Shown here piece after piece: positions 31,683-41,044 of a DNA stretch of 64,000 bases (the first letter of the stretch is position 1; the number at the start of each line of letters is the position of its first letter). Made by a program: the position numbers and the translations under genes. The notes beneath the pieces were generated by a model. That model made no database searches and was not told where the DNA came from. It worked only from the letters and a program-made list of their open reading frames with translations. Source of the stretch: Euryarchaeota archaeon UBA242 (GTDB lineage Archaea > Thermoplasmatota > Poseidoniia > Poseidoniales > Poseidoniaceae); the NCBI GenBank assembly GCA_002499015.1, contig DAJY01000098.1, forward strand, positions 1 to 64,000, in the 5' to 3' direction.

Positions 31683-34600
31683 TCAACCTCTTCTTCTAAG
31701 TGGGCGGATATAACCAGAATCATCTGAACGGCGTTCTTCCTTTGAAAGTATAGATGGGGCCGGCGGAGGTGCGTGTTGATCCATGCCCAACAATCCTCCT
31801 TGCGACTCTACATGTTCTACATCATAGGTTTCAGCTGCCTTCTTTGCCTCTTCCTCTATTTCCATAGGTTCTCTCATTACAAACCAACCTAAAATCAATG
31901 CAGCTGTGATAAGGACGATGAAGGTTAACAGGTCTGAACCTGCATCTGCTAGCCAATTCTTCCAATCCTGGACACTGAAATCGGACAAAGATGGCGGTGC
32001 TTCCCCTTCAGGAATTACTTGGACGGCATAATCCATCTCATCGCACATGTCAAGTCCATTGCAGACCTGTAGACGAATTTGTACTAATCCTGCTTCTTGC
32101 CAACTTGCAGAGACTCTAGTTCTTGAACCTGTGAGAGGCAATACCCAATCATCAGCAAAATCACCGTTTTCATTAGCATCAACTGCCAAGTCCAAATCCC
32201 ATTGAATCAATAGTCCGGATTCAATTCTCTCGTCACGGTCACTGATTGAACCATCTAGTACATTCAAATCCCTATAAATGATCAATTCATCACTTTCTTC
32301 ACCAGTAATATTTGCACTCAACGAATTTACATCCCCTACCAATACATCATCAGGAATGTAAATCTCTTCAATCACCGGAGGTGTGTGGATAATCACCGTA
32401 TAGGATTGCCTTGAAACATCCCCTGTACCAAATGAATCTCTAACTGTAAGCGTAACAATATATTCACCCGGAATTGAATACGAATGCCAAGGAGATGGAT
32501 CGTGGTTCAATGGTGTAGCATCGCCGAAATTCCAGGTATAACTAACGATGCCGTTCCATTCTGGAGATGATGATTCGAGTGGAATATACATCCCTTCATA
32601 GCGACGGTCTCCATCTCTTGTCCCTTCCGAATCGAAGTATAGTAAAGTCCCAGGTGCCGCAATTGAATTACCATCTTCGTCAAAAGTTCGAGACCATGAT
32701 TCTACCACAGTTCCTTCGGGGAAGGATGTTTTATCGGTAATAATTTCTCCTTCTAACCATGCATCTAGTATTTTCACACTAATGATTGGAACTGGATTAG
32801 AGATTCTAATAACCATAGTCTTTGCAATACTCTCTTGCCCACTTTCATCGGTAACAATCAGTATTACACTGTTAACTCCAGGTTCAGTAAAAGAATGAGT
32901 GACTTGTGGCCTGTCACCGAATGTACCATCAGAGAAACTCCAATTGAATGTTAAGTCACTTGAATCACCAACTGTCCCATCGGGGTCAAAACTATTTCTT
33001 CCATCAAAGGTGTATGGGGAATCAACTTGCCCATCTGTTGCGCGGAAATCTATTAATTCAGAACCGGTTGATGCAGTTGTACGCACAAGGAAATCTGATA
33101 CTGGCATTTGATTGAGAACTGTAACATAAAATTGTGCAGTAGATGAACTTCCATCGTCATCAGTTGCTGTAAGTTGGACTGTCATTAGTCCGGGGTTATC
33201 CCATCCGACTATAGGATTGGATTGGGCACTGCTGGTAGTTGTGAAATCATCAGTTCTATCAAGCGAACCGCCATTGAGGTTAACACCATCAGGGAAACTC
33301 CAGGAATATGTCACTATTTGCCCATCAAAATCTTTGAAAACATCGGGCATTACCATTGGCGTATAGGTGTATGTAGTCATATTCTCCGACCAAATCTGAA
33401 CCGGAACACGATTGTTTACAGTGACGTTAATTGATTTTATTCCGATATTAATACCATCAGAAACACTCAATGTTAGAATATATGTTTCATTGGTAGAATT
33501 CAATGCCCCCCATTCGTGGTGAGCAGAATACATCCCGACTCCACTTTGGCTAGTACCATCGCCCCAATTCCAGTCGAATTGGAGATTTTCTGTTGGCACA
33601 TTATCTGCTGTTCTACCTGCCGAGAAGAGGATTTTTTGGTTAGTCATAATTGAAATTTCCGTTTCAATAACAACATTGTTGACTGTGATGATAGGAACGG
33701 GCTGCGTAATATCATTAACTACTATTTCATGAATATCCGTTTCCGACCAAGTTCCACCTACATCTTGAATTCTTAAAGTGGCATTGAATGATCCGACCGA
33801 GGTATAATATCGTACTGGAGATTTCAAACTTGAACTAATATTGTCACCAAAATCCCAAGCATAGGCTGTTGGTGAGTCATAATATGGTAACGAATTATTG
33901 TCCAAGGAAAGGCCCCATGCGTCAAAACCATCTCCATTGAATTGGACATTTTCCCATGTTTGTGTTTGATTTGGTGCGACACTACCATTCGCGGTAGGAC
34001 GCATATTTGCTAGAGTTTGTGGCGCTGTCGTTTTGGTGTCAATCAATGTTCCAAGCATATCTCGCATCTCCAAATCAAATGTATATTGATCAGTCATTGC
34101 TGCTGTAAAGTAAAAATTACCTCCAACATCTACGCCGCCTCCAGCAGAAATTCTATTTGTTAGTGAATCTACTTCATTGCCAAATGCATCCTTAACCTTG
34201 ACAGTGATATCTAAATCTTCAAAGAAAGCATTTGATAATACATTGTAATTGATGTGGGCGGTGTCTGGTGAACCATCTCCATCTCTATCGGATAGAGTCG
34301 TTGTGTTCAGTCCAATAGTAGCAGGAGAGGTTATTCTTGCTGCTTCAACATCGATGGTCCCTTGTGGATAGGAAGACCCACAAGATGTGTAATCACAATC
34401 TGCAACCGTACTTGCATACCATGTTATTGCCCATACTTCATCTGTCAAATTGCCAAATCCAGGGATAAGGCCTGTAGCAACGTTATTTTTGAAATTCAAA
34501 TCGCTAACACTCCACAGTCCATCAACTGTAGATTTTGAAACTAAAACTCCATCAAATTGACTGACATCTGCTGTAAACCTCATTGTCAAAGGAGCTGGAG

Positions 34601-35888
34601 AGGCTGCTCCGGGAGTGAATTTATAGGAACTTATTCCCCATCCTTCGACGCTATTTCCTGTTGAAGACCAAGGTCCAACCCAATCTGAGTTAGTATCAGC
34701 AGGTTGTGCCCTACAGAATGAACCGGAAGCACACGCTTGTGTCAATTGAAGATTAGGATATCCCCAAATCCCTTGATCACTATCTAATGTAGCAGCAATT
34801 GAGAAATTGGCAAATATTTCAGACATAGTCGTACCAATTTTACCTGATTGGCCGGATTGAGGAGAGAGTGCCAGGTTGACAACTCCTTGCCCGCCTGTTG
34901 CACTATCCTGTACTAATTGCCTAACAGCCGGACCTCCGCCTAAGTGTTCAGCCAAATACATAGTGAACATATATCCTGCACCATAATCTGCAATTCTTTG
35001 ATTCCACCATCGAACACTTAGTTCTGGACTTGTAGTCCAAGCATTAACGTGCCCTACAAGAGTTGAATCTGCACCAAAACAAAGATAGATTGCTACATCT
35101 GCATTTCCTTCATCTATCCACAGATTCTCATACGGGTCTAGCGCATTATGTAATAGATGTTCTAACTCGTGAGCAAGAATTGATTTACCCCAAGTTAATG
35201 TTATATCTGCATAATCAACAAAGACGGCTTCTCTCGAAACTGCAAATGAAGGAGAGAAATAGCCACCGATATTGTATGCCCCATCGATATCATAAATTAC
35301 GATTTGAACTTGACAATTATTATCTTTATCAGGAGGGGCTAAACCTCTGCCGTCCTGGTAGTCCTTTCCATAGTAAGTAGTCATTGTTGGATAGATTGTT
35401 TGATCCCATGTTTGTGCAAGATTGTTTAGAACGGTGGATGAAAGTGTTCTTCCCGATTGCACTAGGAATGCTACTGAAACAGTTGTTTTTGCCACATAAG
35501 TGTCAACCGAACCACCAGATGTTGGAACGGTCAGTGTATCTCCGACCACATGTGGCGAACAAGCTCTTGCTGAAGCACGACCACTCGTAGATGGCTGCAT
35601 TAACATTTCATCTACGCCCGGCATACCGGCTTCAACCCACTTTAATTTCATGAATGATGAGGCCGAGACAACAATCTGGTCCTCTTCAATAAACAAATAT
35701 TCTCTTCCATCTTGTGCATCAAATTCAGAAATATCGCCAATTATCACTCCTCCGGCATCATATGGCACTACTTCGTACCTATCTGATTCGTCGGACTGCG
35801 CCGCTACAGCCATCAATAATGGAGACATGCTAGCAATGAGCAATACTGTTACGAATATGAAAGCTGGACTGGTGCGTAGTTCCGACAT
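31683..35888 (-). CDS. Cell-surface metalloprotease with PKD-like repeats
   Basis: 1401 residues. A signal peptide (about 1-31) is followed by a zinc metallopeptidase domain with HELEH at residues 240-244 and the downstream WIDEGNAD, giving Glu260 as probable third ligand, as in M30/gluzincin-type peptidases. The rest is a chain of Ig-like PKD repeats, recognised by AYAWDFGDNISSS, FDWNWGDGTSQSG, YSWSFPDGVNLNG, FNWSFSDGTFGDR and YTWNFGDATPLNH, each closed by a strand such as VTLTVRDSFG. A C-terminal membrane helix (LLTFIVLITAALILGWFV) and a basic cytoplasmic tail anchor it. The ATG at 35888 has GAGGTC upstream. It probably degrades extracellular protein for this heterotroph; substrate unknown. 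Confidence 0.82.
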   Translation of the reverse strand: MSELRTSPAFIFVTVLLIASMSPLLMAVAAQSDESDRYEVVPYDAGGVIIGDISEFDAQDGREYLFIEEDQIVVSASSFMKLKWVEAGMPGVDEMLMQPSTSGRASARACSPHVVGDTLTVPTSGGSVDTYVAKTTVSVAFLVQSGRTLSSTVLNNLAQTWDQTIYPTMTTYYGKDYQDGRGLAPPDKDNNCQVQIVIYDIDGAYNIGGYFSPSFAVSREAVFVDYADITLTWGKSILAHELEHLLHNALDPYENLWIDEGNADVAIYLCFGADSTLVGHVNAWTTSPELSVRWWNQRIADYGAGYMFTMYLAEHLGGGPAVRQLVQDSATGGQGVVNLALSPQSGQSGKIGTTMSEIFANFSIAATLDSDQGIWGYPNLQLTQACASGSFCRAQPADTNSDWVGPWSSTGNSVEGWGISSYKFTPGAASPAPLTMRFTADVSQFDGVLVSKSTVDGLWSVSDLNFKNNVATGLIPGFGNLTDEVWAITWYASTVADCDYTSCGSSYPQGTIDVEAARITSPATIGLNTTTLSDRDGDGSPDTAHINYNVLSNAFFEDLDITVKVKDAFGNEVDSLTNRISAGGGVDVGGNFYFTAAMTDQYTFDLEMRDMLGTLIDTKTTAPQTLANMRPTANGSVAPNQTQTWENVQFNGDGFDAWGLSLDNNSLPYYDSPTAYAWDFGDNISSSLKSPVRYYTSVGSFNATLRIQDVGGTWSETDIHEIVVNDITQPVPIITVNNVVIETEISIMTNQKILFSAGRTADNVPTENLQFDWNWGDGTSQSGVGMYSAHHEWGALNSTNETYILTLSVSDGINIGIKSINVTVNNRVPVQIWSENMTTYTYTPMVMPDVFKDFDGQIVTYSWSFPDGVNLNGGSLDRTDDFTTTSSAQSNPIVGWDNPGLMTVQLTATDDDGSSSTAQFYVTVLNQMPVSDFLVRTTASTGSELIDFRATDGQVDSPYTFDGRNSFDPDGTVGDSSDLTFNWSFSDGTFGDRPQVTHSFTEPGVNSVILIVTDESGQESIAKTMVIRISNPVPIISVKILDAWLEGEIITDKTSFPEGTVVESWSRTFDEDGNSIAAPGTLLYFDSEGTRDGDRRYEGMYIPLESSSPEWNGIVSYTWNFGDATPLNHDPSPWHSYSIPGEYIVTLTVRDSFGTGDVSRQSYTVIIHTPPVIEEIYIPDDVLVGDVNSLSANITGEESDELIIYRDLNVLDGSISDRDERIESGLLIQWDLDLAVDANENGDFADDWVLPLTGSRTRVSASWQEAGLVQIRLQVCNGLDMCDEMDYAVQVIPEGEAPPSLSDFSVQDWKNWLADAGSDLLTFIVLITAALILGWFVMREPMEIEEEAKKAAETYDVEHVESQGGLLGMDQHAPPPAPSILSKEERRSDDSGYIRPLRRRG

Positions 35889-35944
35889 TTAATTGACCTC
35901 AGGGAAACGCATCACTGGTTCCCAAAATCACCACTTGAAATGAA

Positions 35945-35955
35945 GTATTTAATAC
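35945..35955. promoter_or_regulatory. Palindromic TATA element between two surface peptidase genes
   Basis: GTATTTAATAC is a palindrome around a central T and reads as a TATA box on both strands. Its centre is 27 bp before the ATG at 35977 (predicting a leaderless M28 transcript) and 62 bp before the ATG at 35888 (predicting a leader of about 36 nt that contains GAGGTC). Confidence 0.5.
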
Positions 35956-35976
35956 TCGGTCAATGAGGATTCAATA

Positions 35977-37212
35977 ATGCTCTTGCCACTTAACGCTAAA
36001 AGCCGCGGTCAAAAACGCCTCATAGGTGTCGTTTTTGTCTGTTTGTTGCTATCAAATGTCACATCTGCAAGTGGTAATGAAGATAATTGGATTAATTCGG
36101 TTGACATTTGCCAAAAAACAAGTGAATTACAATTTAATGGAACATTGGCAAACCAGAGCGTTACATGGCAAACTGAACTTGGACCAAGATTACCTGGTTC
36201 GAACGCTTCATTGGCACTCAGAGAGTCAATAACTGAAAATCTTACAACTTATGGCTGGGATGTCGAATTAAGTACCCACATTTCTCATGAAATCGAGTTA
36301 ACTAATGTAATCGCAACTTGGAAACCTCAAAACCTTAGTCCAAATGAAACCGAAGAATTGGGTCGAATCGTATTGTCTGCGCATTATGACACTAGAAATA
36401 TAGCCGACAAGGATTCCAATGTCTCTCTGCAAAACACCCCTATTCTAGGAGCTAACGATGGGGCGAGCGGTGTTGCTGCTCTTATCGAGCTAGGTCGAAT
36501 CATCCCTAGTATGGATTTGAATAATGAAATCATGCTACTATTTTCTGATGCTGAAGATCAAGGGAATAACTACACGCTCGGTGCTGAGGCATGGGCTGAT
36601 AATCTATCTCAAGAAGAAATTAATCGAACTGAATCTTTCATTTTATTAGACATGATAGGAGATGCTGATTTACAATTAACAAAAATTATCCCTTCAACAC
36701 CAATCTTAACTGAAAATATGATGATATTGGGTCAAAAACTAGGGCTTTCTAATCAAACAGATGGTTGTAATGGTCAAAGGTCTGATGTTATGCAGTCCAA
36801 TCAATCATTAACTGTGATAGATGACCATGTGCATCCATTCGCTCTTGGAATTCCTTCTCTAGACATTATCGACTTGGCATACGGTATAAACGCTACTCCT
36901 TTCGGAGGTTATTGGCATACCACACAAGATACCGCAGATAAAGTAAGTGCTGAATCGCTAGAAAGTGTTGGGAGGATTGTAGAATTGGGACTATTAACAG
37001 GGGCATGGACGTCAATTGACACCCCATTAGAACAATCAAAACAATTAGAACAATCAGAACTATCAAATAATTCTGAGCCCGAACAACAGCAACCAATTGA
37101 AGAAGCCACCAACAAAGGTGCTGATTCTTCTAAATTATTGGCAGTTTTGTCTTTCAGTGTTCTTGCTATAAGTTTAGTTTCTTTATTTTTCCTTAAGCGC
37201 TTTGTAGAATAA
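35977..37212 (+). CDS. Secreted M28-family zinc aminopeptidase
   Basis: 411 residues. A signal peptide (about 11-32, RLIGVVFVCLLLSNVTSASG) precedes an M28 peptidase domain with the zinc-site segments LSAHYDTR (first His, Asp), GANDGASG (bridging Asp) and LFSDAEDQGN (catalytic and ligand acidic residues), and a late histidine in YWHTTQDT. The C-terminus has a Gln/Glu-rich linker and a membrane anchor (LLAVLSFSVLAISLVSLFFL). It likely removes N-terminal amino acids from peptides outside the cell. It is transcribed divergently from the PKD metalloprotease, from a shared TATA element with no room for a long leader; together they suggest extracellular protein use. Confidence 0.85.
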   Translation: MLLPLNAKSRGQKRLIGVVFVCLLLSNVTSASGNEDNWINSVDICQKTSELQFNGTLANQSVTWQTELGPRLPGSNASLALRESITENLTTYGWDVELSTHISHEIELTNVIATWKPQNLSPNETEELGRIVLSAHYDTRNIADKDSNVSLQNTPILGANDGASGVAALIELGRIIPSMDLNNEIMLLFSDAEDQGNNYTLGAEAWADNLSQEEINRTESFILLDMIGDADLQLTKIIPSTPILTENMMILGQKLGLSNQTDGCNGQRSDVMQSNQSLTVIDDHVHPFALGIPSLDIIDLAYGINATPFGGYWHTTQDTADKVSAESLESVGRIVELGLLTGAWTSIDTPLEQSKQLEQSELSNNSEPEQQQPIEEATNKGADSSKLLAVLSFSVLAISLVSLFFLKRFVE

Positions 37213-37298
37213 AATGATCGGTTTGTTGCGCGGACTTGCCGGGAAAGGGGTAATATCCGCGCACAAGCACCTATGGTTTGAGCGGAGGAGGTGAGGGC

Positions 37299-38177
37299 GT
37301 GTCTGGCAAGAGTATGGAAGAAAGAAAGGCTGCACTGAGAGCACGTGTCCAGAGCAAACTGCAAGCCTCGCAAGATGCTACTGAACAAAGAGCTCTAGTT
37401 TCAAGTGAAGAACTGGTTGTCAGTGTTGAAGATGTAGATGCTGCTGTGGAATTAGCGGCTGAAAAAACAAAACAACGATGGTTACGATTGGAGGAAGTTG
37501 AGAGGGGCCGATGGAGGACTATAGCTGCATCTTTGATATTATTGGGCTCATTATTGGGGATTATGAGTGGTGCTTTGATTCTACAAGGAAACCCTAGTGA
37601 CATTATTTCTTCTTCATTCTTCGCATCTACTGATTCTGTAGATGTCATAGGTACTGCAATTCAAGCTGAAGAAGGTACTGAAGTTGAAAATGTAACTGTT
37701 GAATTAATTGAAATCGACACCAATACAATCCTACGTACAGTGAAAACAGATGCAAATGGCCTCTTTGTCATTGATAATGTCATATCAAAATTACATATAT
37801 TGAAACTGTCCAAAGAAGGCTATAATACCATGGAATTGAAAATAATTCCTGAAAAGGCAGGAGTCGGACCGATAACCATGTCTTATGGTGATGACACAAT
37901 TACGCGAGACCACCACACAGTGGCCACTGGATGGGGTTTAGAGAATGCTGTAGGGCTTTCGACAACAATTGGGATTCTTACGGTAATTACCGGAATAGTG
38001 GGGGTTCAAGCTGCGGTTGAAGTTAGAAGAGGTAAGTACTACAGGAGGACACAGTATTTAGCAGGAATCTCATTATTCAGTAGAGGATTAATAATATTTG
38101 GACCGGCATTAATCCTTGCTGGAATGATCACGATGGTGTTCATTAAAGAACAATTTGATGATAACCAGGAGGAATGA
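37299..38177 (+). CDS. Membrane protein with a carboxypeptidase-regulatory-like domain
   Basis: 292 residues from a GTG at 37299, chosen because GGAGGTGA lies 4 nt upstream; an earlier TTG at 37278 would run through that site. Layout: a cytoplasmic charged helix (about 1-70), a membrane helix (IAASLILLGSLLGIMSGALI), an extracellular beta-sandwich of about 80 residues resembling carboxypeptidase regulatory domains (VTVELIEIDTNTILRTVKTD followed by ANGLFVIDNV), and two more membrane helices. No enzyme motif. It overlaps the thymidylate kinase-like gene by 4 nt or less. Function unknown; perhaps a signal-sensing or envelope protein. Confidence 0.62.
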   Translation: MSGKSMEERKAALRARVQSKLQASQDATEQRALVSSEELVVSVEDVDAAVELAAEKTKQRWLRLEEVERGRWRTIAASLILLGSLLGIMSGALILQGNPSDIISSSFFASTDSVDVIGTAIQAEEGTEVENVTVELIEIDTNTILRTVKTDANGLFVIDNVISKLHILKLSKEGYNTMELKIIPEKAGVGPITMSYGDDTITRDHHTVATGWGLENAVGLSTTIGILTVITGIVGVQAAVEVRRGKYYRRTQYLAGISLFSRGLIIFGPALILAGMITMVFIKEQFDDNQEE

Positions 38178-38179
38178 AC

Positions 38180-39535
38180 GTGTACCTCATCACTGTCGAA
38201 GGAGGTGATGGCTCCGGAAAAGGTGAAGCAGCAAGGATTATTCACGAGTTAGTTGCTGAGTTCCCATTCCCTGGATATCACTCAACCCATGAACCAAGAA
38301 GGCATAGTGAATTAGGTAAACTGGCTTTGTCATCTGTCAAATTAGGTGATAAAACTCCTTTAGAAGAAGCTGGATTGTTTGCTGCCGATCGACTGGACCA
38401 TTCGCATACTTGGATTAGACCACTACTTGCAAAAGGACATGTTGTAATTTCAGATAGAAATATTCACTCATCACTAATTTATCAAGGAGTCGTCGGAGAA
38501 CTGGGACTTGAACAGGTTGCCAAAATGAATGCTGCATCAATGATTCCCGACCTTGTATTTTGGATTGACTGCGACCCTGATAAAGCCATTAAAAGAATAA
38601 AGAGTGGTACTTTGCGAATGAGCAGTGGCAAAACTGAATATTTTGAAACTCCTGAAATACAGAAAACGATTAGAAAGGGATTCAATGATCTTTTATCAGG
38701 GGAAATAACTGTTCCGGCTCCATTTGACAAATGTTGCGTAATAGGGCCAATCCTCAATGAAGGGGGATTGGATGAACTTCGTAGAAAATTGCGAACAGAA
38801 TTACGCGCTTTTTTCAATAGAAGGCCCGCTCCATTAAACGTTGATGCCGATGAAGTCGATCGATACCTATTGAATGCATTGGTTAACGATGTAAAAAAAC
38901 AAACAAGGTTACCCGGTGCCCCTCAAGAGAAAACTTCGATGAATATCGGTTGGCTTTCGGGTGAATCACCAGCAAATTGGATGCATTTTGCTGAAGATAA
39001 TTGGCCAAAAAAGTCTGCAATATCATTTGATGTCCCTGCAAGCCCACATGCCCAATCGTGTTGGGCTGTTTTGGGAACTCTCTCACTAATTGTAGGTTCG
39101 AGTGAAATTCCAAGATTGCATAAATCACTTGGCCCTCATCGAATGGTTACACAAAGACATACTCAACGATTGGTTAGGTGGCTGGAGAAGGAATGGTGGA
39201 TTCATAAGCAACAATCCCATGTACCTTTCGCTGAAGCACAGATGTTCAAATTGAGAGATGACAAACTGGGATATTGTCGTTTAGCATTAGCAATGTGGCC
39301 ATTGCGTTCCTCTCTAGCATCATGGAGGAGATCTAATCCAAACGGCGAATGGAAGAATTCTTTAGCGGAAATATTACTTTTAGGACAAGAAAAATCTCCT
39401 CCTCCGGCGACTAGGAAAGCTGTTAGCTATGTGATTAGCAGATTGGAGATGCTTACTAGTGGCCATGAAAATTGCCCTGTCCCACAGGATATTGATCAAT
39501 TAATAGTGTGGTGGAGCATGAACCCACCGCAATGA
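38180..39535 (+). CDS. tmk: Thymidylate kinase-like protein with an extra C-terminal domain
   Basis: 451 residues from a GTG at 38180, which has AGGAGG 7 nt upstream; an ATG at 38174 overlaps the previous stop (ATGA) and is the alternative. Residues about 1-205 match thymidylate kinase: P-loop VEGGDGSGKG, THEPRR, the AADRLDH helix, and the SDRNIHSSLIYQG segment corresponding to the DRY-x-x-S-S block. The usual Thr/Ser after the P-loop lysine is Gly, and the Tyr of DRY is Asn. The remaining 240 residues, starting near RPAPLNVDADEVDRY, contain aromatic and helical segments with no recognised family. Whether it is still a dTMP kinase is uncertain; no other copy is in the window. Confidence 0.7.
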   Translation: MYLITVEGGDGSGKGEAARIIHELVAEFPFPGYHSTHEPRRHSELGKLALSSVKLGDKTPLEEAGLFAADRLDHSHTWIRPLLAKGHVVISDRNIHSSLIYQGVVGELGLEQVAKMNAASMIPDLVFWIDCDPDKAIKRIKSGTLRMSSGKTEYFETPEIQKTIRKGFNDLLSGEITVPAPFDKCCVIGPILNEGGLDELRRKLRTELRAFFNRRPAPLNVDADEVDRYLLNALVNDVKKQTRLPGAPQEKTSMNIGWLSGESPANWMHFAEDNWPKKSAISFDVPASPHAQSCWAVLGTLSLIVGSSEIPRLHKSLGPHRMVTQRHTQRLVRWLEKEWWIHKQQSHVPFAEAQMFKLRDDKLGYCRLALAMWPLRSSLASWRRSNPNGEWKNSLAEILLLGQEKSPPPATRKAVSYVISRLEMLTSGHENCPVPQDIDQLIVWWSMNPPQ

Positions 39536-39537
39536 AT

Positions 39538-40305
39538 TCATTCTTCTGATTCTTCGATTAACTCAAATTTCGCCCCACCTGGCAAAACTACCTGACTTGC
39601 ATTATCGAACTTAATAGGTCTTGCAGAATACATTGAAGAAATCAAAATTGCAAGACCGAAACCAAATGGTGCACCTGTTAGTATTCTTGCCATGTTATTA
39701 GATTCATAGTCAGTCAATAATTGTGTGAAGCCATCAATCATTAAAGGGACGCATAATAAAACTCCAAATCCTAGCCAAGACAAGGTTCTGTAATTCCCTC
39801 TATATATTTTCTCCAACCATTTATCTGGAATCATTGATAAGCATGTATCCTTGATTGTCCAACGATTATACCCCTTTCTAGAAAACACTAAACCACCAAT
39901 TGCCAAACCAAAGAAAATTCCGATATCCCTAGTACAAACTGGCATTTGATTACCGTTAATTTCCCATGAGCGTTCATGCTTATTGTGACAATTCAAATCT
40001 CCAAATGCATAAATGAATCCAGTATATGGGTCCAACTCCATCCAAGAAAATTGATTATGATTGTGAACCGTGCCATCTTCATGCATATGTGGTGCAGATG
40101 CTTGCTCACTATTCCCAGATGATCCGAATCCATCTTTTGTTGCAAAATCTAATGCATTCGCTCGTCCGGAGATATTTGCGACAGTGCCCTCGGGTAGAAT
40201 CAAGGGTGCAATAAAAAATGAGACTAAAAAGAAACCACATATGTAGAATACCCACATACCGACTTTCCTCTCAGGTTCACGATTGGTCAACCCATTCTTT
40301 ACCAT
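39538..40305 (-). CDS. DUF2085-like membrane protein
   Basis: 255 residues from an ATG at 40305; a TTG at 40344 is possible but unlikely. Layout: a membrane helix (MWVFYICGFFLVSFFIAPLIL), an extracellular loop with a histidine-rich stretch (PHMHEDGTVHNHNQ), then the family core LNCHNKHERSWEINGNQMPV with CTRDIGIFFGLAIGGLVF, matching the C-H-x(6)-R-S and P-V-C-x-R pattern of DUF2085. Further membrane helices follow (LSWLGFGVLLCVPLMIDGF, GAPFGFGLAILISSMYSA). Conserved cysteines and histidines suggest metal or disulfide function. No role is known. It converges with the kinase gene at a 2-bp gap. Confidence 0.68.
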   Translation of the reverse strand: MVKNGLTNREPERKVGMWVFYICGFFLVSFFIAPLILPEGTVANISGRANALDFATKDGFGSSGNSEQASAPHMHEDGTVHNHNQFSWMELDPYTGFIYAFGDLNCHNKHERSWEINGNQMPVCTRDIGIFFGLAIGGLVFSRKGYNRWTIKDTCLSMIPDKWLEKIYRGNYRTLSWLGFGVLLCVPLMIDGFTQLLTDYESNNMARILTGAPFGFGLAILISSMYSARPIKFDNASQVVLPGGAKFELIEESEE

Positions 40306-40383
40306 GACCAACCCTATTGCAGGAGATATATTATTCTTTAACAATCAAAGCATTGATGATATCTGCCAATTCCCTTAAACAAT

Positions 40384-41016
40384 ATGGGAGAACTAGAAGG
40401 AGAGCCTGTTGGTTTGTCGCTAGGCATGCAGGCTGGAGGATTCCTTGGTTTATACCTCGGATTCTCACTATCGGTAGTTTCTGTTTTAACAGACCCCAGC
40501 GAATTGCAAAGATTGGTATCTCTGCTATGTTTGCCTCCTATTTTTATATCTATTATTCTCGGCCCATTCCTTGCTAGGAGAAGAAGGCCTGTTGCTTTGG
40601 CTGATGAACCGGTAAAAGTAGCAAGAGAAGCATTACAAATCCACAATGAAGGTCAAGGTAAATGGCGATCTTTGAGCCATATCAACAGTGATGGAAGAAC
40701 AATTCGAATCGATATGCATAATCTAACAAATATCGAGAATGTACTTAAAGATGCATTGATTATAGCAGAGAGTTATCCAGTAAGATTCATTGTTGGCCGG
40801 GGAAAAAGTAGTAGTAACCAGCAAGATCTCCGCGATATAGTTCTAACATACATAGAGAACAACGTCAGTATAACTAGGAGGAATAGAAGTGCAAAGTCTA
40901 TTGAAGTAATCCCTCAACCTTCAGTTGATCATATCAACTACCAAAGGAAAACAAATAAAATATTAATGATATTACTTCCAATAATTTCATTCTTCGCTTG
41001 GTTAGAAATGCGCTAA
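40384..41016 (+). CDS. Membrane-anchored Smr-like protein
   Basis: 210 residues. Two N-terminal membrane helices (about 12-34 and 43-63), a cytoplasmic Smr-type domain (residues about 100-175), and a C-terminal membrane helix (ILMILLPIISFFAWL). The domain has IRIDMHNLTNIENVLKDALI, corresponding to the L-D-L-H-G block, and VRFIVGRGKSSS, corresponding to the G-K-G-x-H/S block, with Arg for the central Lys. Smr domains bind or cut nucleic acids in MutS2 and related proteins; membrane anchoring is unusual. It opens a plus-strand run that continues with the PIMT-like gene. Function unknown. Confidence 0.62.
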   Translation: MGELEGEPVGLSLGMQAGGFLGLYLGFSLSVVSVLTDPSELQRLVSLLCLPPIFISIILGPFLARRRRPVALADEPVKVAREALQIHNEGQGKWRSLSHINSDGRTIRIDMHNLTNIENVLKDALIIAESYPVRFIVGRGKSSSNQQDLRDIVLTYIENNVSITRRNRSAKSIEVIPQPSVDHINYQRKTNKILMILLPIISFFAWLEMR

Positions 41017-41029
41017 ATATGCGCTAAAT
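41008..41029. repeat. 11-bp tandem duplication at the end of the Smr-like gene
   Basis: ATGCGCTAAAT occurs twice with no spacer (41008-41018 and 41019-41029), spanning the stop codon of the Smr-like gene. It looks like a recent small duplication, or slipped-strand copy, with no effect on the reading frame. Confidence 0.6.
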
Positions 41030-41044
41030 AGATGAGGTGTTATG

